DNA from: a virus
Length of the DNA: 27,838 bases
Reading direction: 5' to 3' (one strand)
Virus record (IMG/VR): IMGVR_UViG_3300045953_000001
Location: 1-27,838 of that record
The translations under genes and the position numbers were made by a program. The notes beneath the pieces are model-generated. The model was not told the origin of the DNA and did no database searches. It was given only the letters and a program-made list of their open reading frames with translations. Each line of letters opens with the position of its first letter. Position 1 is the stretch's first letter. Shown here one piece after another: positions 22,104-27,838 of the stretch.

Positions 22104-22273
22104 TTGGTGATCCAGAAAGGCCAGACAGCACCGAAGAACCACAGACGCCACCTCCTGCTCCCAATGAACTGCCACCGGAGGAGCCGGAAGAGGAAGAGGA
22201 CGGCGAAGAAGAAAGCGGAGACGCTGGCGAAGGGGATGCGGGTAACGATCCCGGCACGCGCGATCCAAGATAA
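22100..22273 (+). CDS. Short, highly acidic Pro/Glu-rich protein, 57 aa
   Basis: The ATG overlaps the previous TGA and has an ideal ribosome-binding site. The product is almost wholly disordered by composition: a Pro/Glu stretch (P-P-E-E-P-E-E-E-E-D) in the middle, then E-S-G-D-A-G-E-G-D, ending in P-R. It has no hydrophobic core, cysteines or family signature that I recognise. Options are a DNA-mimic-like or charge-balancing virion protein, an assembly partner for the basic 51-residue protein or the internal proteins, or a non-functional frame. Genomic fit and the ribosome-binding site favour real translation. Confidence 0.6.
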   Translation: MIGDPERPDSTEEPQTPPPAPNELPPEEPEEEEDGEEESGDAGEGDAGNDPGTRDPR

Positions 22274-22285
22274 GGACTAAAAGCC

Positions 22286-24025
22286 ATGACTGACATGAGG
22301 CATGCTGCCCAACAAGTGGCGGCACGGGGAAGGTTTGGCGACACCATGCTCCTGCATGTGTCACCGGCTGAGTTGGAGGGCATTGCCTCGCTCATTCCCG
22401 GTGGTCTGACCACCAACCCTCAAACAGGTTTGCCGGAAGCATTCTTCTTCCTGCCTTTCTTGGCATCCCTGTTCGGGGCTGCTGCTCCTGCCGCTGCGGC
22501 GGCAACGGCAGCGGCTCCAGCCTTGGCGGCGGGGGCCGGGGCAGCGGCAGCAGGAGCAGGAACGGCGGCTGCTCTTGGTGCGCCAGCCGCCGCTATGACG
22601 GCTGGCACGCTCGCTTCGGCAGCGGCTCCAGCCATCACGACCGGACTTGGCACGGTGACCGGAGGGCTGGGCGGTCTGATGAAGGGTGTCGGTGCGATAG
22701 GCAAAGGCATCGGCTCCCTGTTTGGTGCCGGTCAGGCTCCAGCGGCACAGGTTGCAGGGAATGCGATCCGCCATGTCGGAGGTGCCGGTTCGGCAGCAGC
22801 CAACTTTGCTCCAGCGGCAGGATCGTTTGCCGCCATGCATCCGCCGATCACCGCCGCGACGATGGCCCCGGCGGCGCAGACGGCAGTCAAGACAGCCGTC
22901 ACACCTCCAGCCAAGGGTGGCATCCGTGGACTGTTCACCATGAAGAACCTCCCGCTACTGGCAGTCGGGGCGCAGGGTCTGAGCAACATGGTGGGCGGTC
23001 TGTTCCAGAAGAAGGAGAAGGGCGAGAAGTCCCGCGACATCTCCAAGATCAAGTACAGCGGTGGCGATGCCAGCTTCCCAGAGCGGGCAGAGAGCGCCGC
23101 CTATCGCGAACACAACTACTTCCCCAACTACCAGTACGCCCAAGGCGGCATCGTCACGCTGGCCGATGGCGGCATGGTCGATCCGCAGATGCAGCAGCCG
23201 CAGGACTTGAGTTTCCCGATGGCGGGCGTTCCCGCTGGCGGCACCGATGAAGCCCCGGCGCTGGAGGACATTCCGTCCAGCCCATATCCCACATCACAGA
23301 TTGGCACAGAGCCGGAACCCACTGGAGAGACGGCGGAACCCACCACCGACAATGACCGCGAACTGATCGCCCAGACGGTCGAGGTGATACAGGGGAAGAT
23401 ACCGCCACAGGATGCCCAGCCGATCATCTTGTCCTTCGTGCAGGAGTTCGGTGAACCGGCGCTTCAGGACTTGGCGGCACGGGTCAAGGCAATGCCGAAG
23501 AGTGAAGGGCGCAGCGATGGCATGTCGGACAGCATCCCGGCAATGATCGACGGCAAACAACCCGCCGCCCTCAGTGAGGGCGAGTATGTGGTTCCCGCCG
23601 ATGTGGTTTCAGGAATGGGCAACGGCTCCACCCAAGCTGGTGCGCAGGCGCTCGACGGCATGGTGGGCGATGTTCGCACTGCCAGAACCGGTTCGCCACA
23701 ACAGCCACCGCAGATGAATACCGGAGGGCTGGTCAGTTCCTATGCCCAAGGCGGCATCGTCGGACTGAAGAAGGGCGGCAAGGTCAGGGTCGAGGAAGTC
23801 CCGGTGATCCTGAACTACGGAGAGCAGCGGCTTCAGGAACAGATGGAGCCGCGTGACGTGATCTGGGGCGAACCCGATCTGATCAACCGGTCCCGCCTGC
23901 AAGGGATTTTCAGGGACTACAACATCCCGGCTCAAGCCATTCCCGGCACCGGTTACACGGAAGAATGGGCAAAGGGTCAGGGTGCATATCAAAGGGCCAT
24001 GCGCGAACTCGCCCGTGGCAGATAG
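22286..24025 (+). CDS. Internal virion / ejection protein candidate, 579 aa
   Basis: AAGGA precedes the start. Residues 50-130 are an Ala/Gly hydrophobic stretch (F-F-F-L-P-F-L-A then long Ala runs), and about 133-150 is a glycine-zipper-like segment (G-G-L-G-G-L-M-K-G-V-G-A-I-G-K-G); both could enter membranes. Y-A-Q-G-G-I-V-T-L-A-D-G-G (about 284-296) and Y-A-Q-G-G-I-V-G-L-K-K-G-G (about 485-497) flank a middle domain. L-S-E-G-E-Y-V-V-P-A-D-V-V near 432-444, followed by G-N-G-S-T and V-R-T-A-R-T-G, is a block I recall from marine podophage virion proteins. The place, where T7-like phages carry internal core genes, supports an ejected protein that helps DNA cross the envelope. Exact role unproven. 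Confidence 0.7.
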   Translation: MTDMRHAAQQVAARGRFGDTMLLHVSPAELEGIASLIPGGLTTNPQTGLPEAFFFLPFLASLFGAAAPAAAAATAAAPALAAGAGAAAAGAGTAAALGAPAAAMTAGTLASAAAPAITTGLGTVTGGLGGLMKGVGAIGKGIGSLFGAGQAPAAQVAGNAIRHVGGAGSAAANFAPAAGSFAAMHPPITAATMAPAAQTAVKTAVTPPAKGGIRGLFTMKNLPLLAVGAQGLSNMVGGLFQKKEKGEKSRDISKIKYSGGDASFPERAESAAYREHNYFPNYQYAQGGIVTLADGGMVDPQMQQPQDLSFPMAGVPAGGTDEAPALEDIPSSPYPTSQIGTEPEPTGETAEPTTDNDRELIAQTVEVIQGKIPPQDAQPIILSFVQEFGEPALQDLAARVKAMPKSEGRSDGMSDSIPAMIDGKQPAALSEGEYVVPADVVSGMGNGSTQAGAQALDGMVGDVRTARTGSPQQPPQMNTGGLVSSYAQGGIVGLKKGGKVRVEEVPVILNYGEQRLQEQMEPRDVIWGEPDLINRSRLQGIFRDYNIPAQAIPGTGYTEEWAKGQGAYQRAMRELARGR

Positions 24026-24041
24026 GACAAGGAGACAGGTC

Positions 24042-25115
24042 ATGGGTATGGGTGCTGGTGGTGGAAAGGGCGCTGGCGGACAGGCACTGAGCCAGTTGGC
24101 TTCGCAAGGCAGAGGTGCCGGTGCGCCACCGGGAGGTCAAGCCGCCTTTGCACGGCCCTATCAACAGGCCATGCAGCAGCGCATGGCGCAAGCCAGACCA
24201 GCCGCCATGCAAGCGAGGGCGCAGATGCCGCCAAGGCCGATGGCACCGCAGGCGGCGCAGCTTCAGCAGGCATACCAGCAGTTCGCGGCAGGCAGACCGC
24301 CGCCTCCCATGCCGGGAGGAAAAGGTGGACCCGGCGCTCCCATGCAGGCAGGAAAGGGTGGACCCGGAGGAATGATGCCGGGAGGACAGCCGGTTGGTGG
24401 ACCACCCGGACTGGGTGGACTTGCCGGTCTGTGGTTCAACCAGCAGAGAACCCCACCGCCCGCAGCCGCACCCGATCCGATGGCCGCTGCCAATACGCCA
24501 GCCGCGATCACCAATGCGTTCGGGTCCACGGTATCGGGAGCAGCCCCTGTCACACCGACAGAACCGATGGCACCGGCACCTGAAGTACCGGCTTACGCTG
24601 GCGCACCCAACTCTCTGTACCGTGGCGGCATCGTCAGTCTCGCCAATGGGGGCGCAGTCTGGGAACCCGCTAGCCGGGGTGGCGTAACACTTGCGCCAGC
24701 CGCTCCGGCTCCAGTGGCTCCGGCACCTGTTGCTCCGGCACCTGTCGCAGCGACACCGGCAGCAACGGTTTCTTGGAAACCCGGCGCAGCAGCAACCACC
24801 GGCAACACCGGCAGCATGTTCAGCGGCATCAACATGAGTGAGATCAAGACGCCGGAGAAATTTGTTGCGGGTCCGAAACAAACGATCTGGCAACCGCCAG
24901 CCAAGGTGGAAGACACCTCAACCAAGAACAAGGGCATCAGCAAGTTCGACATGTTCATCGGCGGCATGGGTGCTGGCGGACAGAAATACCTCCAGCAGAA
25001 ATACGCGAAAGACCCGAACTACAGGCCGACCGATCTGCAACGCATGCAGATGATGAACAAGGGTGGCTCCGGTCTGTATGCCGGTGGTCCGAAGGCAGGA
25101 GGACAGCGGGGATGA
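24042..25115 (+). CDS. Gly/Pro/Ala/Gln-rich internal virion protein candidate, 357 aa
   Basis: The ATG at 24042 has AAGGAG 7 bases upstream, so the longer frame from 23982 is rejected. The first 25 residues are nearly all Gly/Ala. Then come Gln/Arg/Met-rich helices (about 30-85), G-G-K-G-G-P-G repeats (about 90-120), Y-R-G-G-I-V-S-L-A-N-G-G (about 190-201), and a P-A-P-V-A repeat near 220-240 likely forming an extended rod. The C-terminus has the more ordered G-A-G-G-Q-K-Y-L-Q-Q-K-Y. It shares the GGIV motif with two other proteins in this region. Low complexity limits prediction; an ejected or core-scaffold protein is inferred from context. Confidence 0.65.
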   Translation: MGMGAGGGKGAGGQALSQLASQGRGAGAPPGGQAAFARPYQQAMQQRMAQARPAAMQARAQMPPRPMAPQAAQLQQAYQQFAAGRPPPPMPGGKGGPGAPMQAGKGGPGGMMPGGQPVGGPPGLGGLAGLWFNQQRTPPPAAAPDPMAAANTPAAITNAFGSTVSGAAPVTPTEPMAPAPEVPAYAGAPNSLYRGGIVSLANGGAVWEPASRGGVTLAPAAPAPVAPAPVAPAPVAATPAATVSWKPGAAATTGNTGSMFSGINMSEIKTPEKFVAGPKQTIWQPPAKVEDTSTKNKGISKFDMFIGGMGAGGQKYLQQKYAKDPNYRPTDLQRMQMMNKGGSGLYAGGPKAGGQRG

Positions 25116-25549
25116 GTTCGATGATTACCGCAGTCCCGCGTGAGCACATCTCCAACGTCTGGCTGTCGATCAGTCCCGACATGGACAAGGCGATCAAGCG
25201 AACGCATGGCCGCTTCCACAATGTCGATATCCTGACATCGCTGCTTGAGGGCGTGGCGTCCCTGTGGCTGGCGCTTCATGACAAGGAGATCATCGGCTCG
25301 CTGGTGTTCGTCATCACCGAATATCCCAGCGGCATGAAGTGCGGACGCATCGACTACATCGCGGGCAAGAACCGCGAAGAGTGGTTCGATGACATGTGGA
25401 ACGCCATCGTGGACTACGCCAGAGATCAGGGCTGCACATCCATGGAGATGGTCGCTCGCCCCGGCACCGCTGCCTACGTGGACAAGTGGGGCGGCAAGCG
25501 CATGGGCATCCTGATGGAGTACGACATAAAGGAAAAGACCGATGGGTAA
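25112..25549 (+). CDS. GNAT-like acyltransferase-fold protein, 145 aa
   Basis: ATGA overlap with the preceding gene. The length and strand order fit a compact GNAT fold: V-W-L-S-I near 17-21, a helix to about 48, L-W-L-A-L-H-D-K-E-I-I-G-S-L-V-F-V (about 51-67), R-I-D-Y-I-A-G (about 79-85), a helix with W-F-D-D-M-W-N-A-I-V-D-Y-A, then C-T-S-M-E-M-V-A and a Y-V-D-K-W-G-G-K-R strand-helix end. The usual acetyl-CoA loop Q/R-x-x-G-x-G/A is not visible, so catalysis is doubtful. GNAT-like proteins recur beside internal core genes in podophages (recollection), where they may be structural. It overlaps the next gene by 8 bases. Confidence 0.7.
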   Translation: MSSMITAVPREHISNVWLSISPDMDKAIKRTHGRFHNVDILTSLLEGVASLWLALHDKEIIGSLVFVITEYPSGMKCGRIDYIAGKNREEWFDDMWNAIVDYARDQGCTSMEMVARPGTAAYVDKWGGKRMGILMEYDIKEKTDG

Positions 25550-26708
25550 AGGTGGCGGCAAGCAGAGTTCGACCTCACAGGTCTATCAGTCCACCCTGCC
25601 GAAATACGCAGAGCCGTACTATCACAGCCTGATGGACCGGGCGCAGGCGGAAAGCCAGCGCCCCTACCAGACCTATGAAGGGCAGCGGATCGCGGACCAG
25701 ACGGCGCAGACCACGGCTGGCATGAACATGGCGCAACAGTTCGCCACGTCCGGTGCGGGCGATCTCGACAACGCCAGAAGCCTCGCCAATACCGTGGCGC
25801 AAGGTGCGGTCGATCTTCAGAACTATCAGGCTGGCGGGGTCAACAACACCTATATGGGACCAGCCGACTGGCAGGCCGGACAGTTCACTGCCGATCAGGT
25901 GCGAACCGGAGAGTTCGATGCGGCGGCTCGCGACAGGTACATGTCGCCCTACATGGACGCGGTGACGGCGGCTGCGCAGCGGGACGCCCAAGAAAAGGCC
26001 ATGGAAGAGATGACCATGCTTCGGTCCCAACAGGGGCTGACGGGTGGTTTCGGAGGGTCACGCGCCGCAGTCCAGCAACAGATGGCTGCAAACGCCGCGC
26101 AACAGCGCATCAGTGACATCGGTGTGCAGGGACGACAGGCGGCATTCGAGAATGCCCAGCAACAGTTTGAGCGGGACCAAGGGCGTGGCCTTCAGGCGCA
26201 GCTTGCCAATCAGGCCAAGAACTTGGAAGCCCTTGGCATGGGCGAGAGTTCCCGCCAGTTCGGTTATGCCCAAGGCGAGGAGGGCAGGCGGGCGGCATCG
26301 GAACTCGGTATGCAGGCACAGAGCCAGACGGAACAGTTGCGTCAGGCTGGCAAGCAGTTGGGATTGCAGGGACTACAGCTTGCCGGGAACACCGCCAGCC
26401 AGATGGCCGACTTCCAGAAACTGTCGGACAGCATGCAGATGCAGCGGTTCCAGACCATGCTCGGTATCGGCCAGATGCAGGAGGACCGACAGCAACGGGC
26501 GCTTGATCTGGCCTATGAGGATTTCCAGAACCAAGTGAACTGGCCACGCCAGAACCTGTCCTTTGTCTCCAGCATGCTGGCCAGCCAACCAATGGGAACC
26601 AACCAGTCGATCACCACCAGTTCGCCGCAGAACAACATCGCCGGAATGGCTGGCACGGCGATGGGTCTTCAGGCGCTCTATAACCTCGGCAGAGGGACAA
26701 GCAGCTAA
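25542..26708 (+). CDS. Gln/Ala-rich helical internal virion (DNA ejection) protein, 388 aa
   Basis: Residues 1-60 give a K-x-x-x-S-S-T-S-Q-V-Y-Q-S-T-L-P-K-Y-A-E-P-Y-type opening that I associate with internal proteins of marine podophages. From about 60 to 345 the protein is long helices rich in Gln, Ala and Met with heptad-like spacing; G-L-T-G-G-F-G-G-S-R near 164-173 is a glycine hinge. W-P-R-Q-N-L follows near 342-347, then a Ser/Gly/Met tail. Composition resembles P22- and T7-type ejected proteins (gp14/gp16 class) that assemble into a tube across the periplasm. No enzymatic motif. Its stop shares one base with the next start. Confidence 0.7.
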   Translation: MGKGGGKQSSTSQVYQSTLPKYAEPYYHSLMDRAQAESQRPYQTYEGQRIADQTAQTTAGMNMAQQFATSGAGDLDNARSLANTVAQGAVDLQNYQAGGVNNTYMGPADWQAGQFTADQVRTGEFDAAARDRYMSPYMDAVTAAAQRDAQEKAMEEMTMLRSQQGLTGGFGGSRAAVQQQMAANAAQQRISDIGVQGRQAAFENAQQQFERDQGRGLQAQLANQAKNLEALGMGESSRQFGYAQGEEGRRAASELGMQAQSQTEQLRQAGKQLGLQGLQLAGNTASQMADFQKLSDSMQMQRFQTMLGIGQMQEDRQQRALDLAYEDFQNQVNWPRQNLSFVSSMLASQPMGTNQSITTSSPQNNIAGMAGTAMGLQALYNLGRGTSS

Positions 26709-27838
26709 TGGCCGATCTGGCGCAGGCTTTCTCCGAAATCAAAAGCCTTCCCGATCATATCCTCCAGAAAGAAATCTCTTCTCCCTCCGGTTCGATCCCC
26801 GGCTGGCTGGCGCTTGGGGAAATCCATGAGCGCAAGAGGATACGGGCAACCACCGGCAGCAACCAGAACAAGCGTCCGTCGATGGCGGAAGAGTATGCAG
26901 GCAACATCCAGAACATCTATGCGGGTGCTGGCTTGTCCCAACCGGCCACACCGCAGGCGATGCCGCCACCGGGAGTGCTCCCTCCACAATCCCAACCCGG
27001 TGGTGGTATCGCTGGTCTGCCACCTCCGGCACCCAGCGGCCTTGCTTCAATGCCGCAGGCGCAAGCACCGCAAGGGTATCATAATGGTGGCGTCGTTGGC
27101 TTGGCCCGTGGTGGTCCCGTCTTCTACATGAACCAAGACGCCATCCGAAATCAGCAGCTTACCGAACAGTTGTATGGCTATCTCGGTGATGCGGTCAGCA
27201 ACGTCTATGGTCCCGGCTACAGGCTGGGGGTCTACAGCGGCGGACAATCCGGTGAAAGGCGAACCGGCTCCGTGCGTCACAACGAGGGACGCGCCGCCGA
27301 TGTCTATGTCATCGACCCAGAGGGTAACCGGTTAAGCGGCGATGCACTGGCTCCGCTCGGTCAGTATTGGGCGGCGAAGAAGTATGGCGGCGTTGGCATG
27401 GAGATGCATGGCGGCGGCATCCATCTGGACGAATGGGCAACCCCGCCTGCCGGTGGCGGCATGAGTTGGAACTATGCCGATCAGGGCGGGCAATACACCA
27501 CAGCACAACAGGCGGCAATCGAAGCCGGACTGCGCGGTGAACTGCCGCTGATGTATACCGGTGGCGGCGGACAGGTCGTCTCAGCCCTCAGTCCGCAGGC
27601 CCGCGCTCTCTTGGATACGATTGCGGGACCGGAGAGCGCCGGGAAGTACAACGTCATCTATGGCGGACAGACCTTCGATGACTACACACGGCATCCCGGC
27701 GTAGCGATCCCAATCAGGACGGGGCCGAATGCCGGAGACACTTCCAGTGCCGCAGGCCGCTACCAGTTCCTCGGTTCGACGTGGGATGACATCTCCCAGA
27801 GGTACAACCTCGCTGACTTCTCGCCGCAGAACCAAGAC
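26708..27838 (+). CDS. Large virion protein with M15-like peptidase and lysozyme-like domains, 3' end outside window
   Basis: 377 codons are visible and the frame is open at the edge. Residues 8-46 (I-K-S-L-P-D-H-I-L-Q-K-E and I-P-G-W-L-A-L-G-E-I-H-E-R) match the N-terminus of large internal proteins in aquatic podophages. A Pro-rich linker contains H-N-G-G-V-V-G-L-A-R-G-G (about 124-135). An M15-type zinc peptidase-like domain follows: H191-x2-G-x-A-x-D198, then E232 and H239 in G-I-H-L-D, the metal and base positions of that fold. From about 300 a lambda-lysozyme-like (GH104 muramidase/transglycosylase) domain begins: G-P-E309-S-A with the likely catalytic Glu, Y-G-G, then A-G-R-Y-Q-F-L-G-S-T-W. 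It probably digests peptidoglycan during DNA entry, comparable in position and role to T7 gp16. The end of the second domain is unseen. Confidence 0.75.
   Translation, partial: MADLAQAFSEIKSLPDHILQKEISSPSGSIPGWLALGEIHERKRIRATTGSNQNKRPSMAEEYAGNIQNIYAGAGLSQPATPQAMPPPGVLPPQSQPGGGIAGLPPPAPSGLASMPQAQAPQGYHNGGVVGLARGGPVFYMNQDAIRNQQLTEQLYGYLGDAVSNVYGPGYRLGVYSGGQSGERRTGSVRHNEGRAADVYVIDPEGNRLSGDALAPLGQYWAAKKYGGVGMEMHGGGIHLDEWATPPAGGGMSWNYADQGGQYTTAQQAAIEAGLRGELPLMYTGGGGQVVSALSPQARALLDTIAGPESAGKYNVIYGGQTFDDYTRHPGVAIPIRTGPNAGDTSSAAGRYQFLGSTWDDISQRYNLADFSPQNQD

Noticed and set aside
24697-24760. Short tandem DNA repeat in the Ala/Pro region
   Set aside because: Simple codon repetition for P-A-P-V-A units inside a coding frame, not a separate element.
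23910-24893. Antisense frame of 327 codons, Cys/Arg/Ser-rich
   Set aside because: Produced by reading Gly/Pro/Ala codons of the internal protein backwards; no coherent domain.
1-27838. tRNA genes, insertion sequences, integrase or attachment sites
   Set aside because: No cloverleaf, transposase or recombinase frame, or terminal inverted repeat was seen by eye; the strand is almost fully occupied by virion genes.

Overview
The window is part of the late (virion) region of a tailed double-stranded DNA phage. Every gene I can support lies on the + strand, packed end to end, most joined by ATGA or TGATG stop/start overlaps. The head, connector and internal protein families match a short-tailed (podovirus-like) phage of the kind common in aquatic and alphaproteobacterial viromes: gpT-type capsid protein, P22 gp4- and gp10-like neck and nozzle proteins, and internal proteins carrying GGIV-type glycine motifs. 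The DNA is GC-rich by eye. The host is not proven by anything here. I see no integrase, repressor, tRNA, insertion sequence, CRISPR array or recognisable promoter.

Layout. (1) 3-2603, head: C-terminal part of a scaffold, a small conserved protein, a decoration-type head protein and the major capsid protein, closed by a strong intrinsic terminator at 2631-2661. (2) 2701-5582, head-tail joining: small structural proteins including one resembling the spike-base family of gene transfer agents, a 51-residue basic protein overlapping its upstream neighbour, a gp4-like adaptor, a zinc-ribbon protein and a second adaptor. (3) 5584-17591, an adhesin island of about 12 kb: a conserved beta-rich protein, a 718-residue mosaic fibre, three tandem paralogous fibres of 378-380 residues, a small acidic protein, a 1187-residue protein built from 22-residue repeats around a LamG-like lectin domain, a further fibre and a glycine-rich gp38-like adhesin. 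(4) 17588-19516, tail nozzle. (5) 19513-21802, a second adhesin group: one fibre and three tandem C1q/TNF-like proteins. (6) 21807-22273, two small proteins. (7) 22286-27838, internal/ejection proteins: two Ala/Gly/Pro-rich proteins, a GNAT-like protein, a Gln-rich helical protein, and a large protein, cut by the window end, that carries an M15-type peptidase-like domain and a lambda-lysozyme-like domain.

How it fits together: scaffold, capsid and decoration proteins build the head. The adaptors and nozzle form the neck and short tail. About a dozen fibres and lectin-like proteins would decorate the tail or neck and bind host surface sugars. The internal proteins would be ejected to form a conduit, with the terminal enzyme opening peptidoglycan. 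The most notable feature is the size and modularity of the adhesin complement: two separate gene triplications, a low-GC patch inside one fibre, and a fibre island separating adaptor and nozzle genes that normally sit close together.
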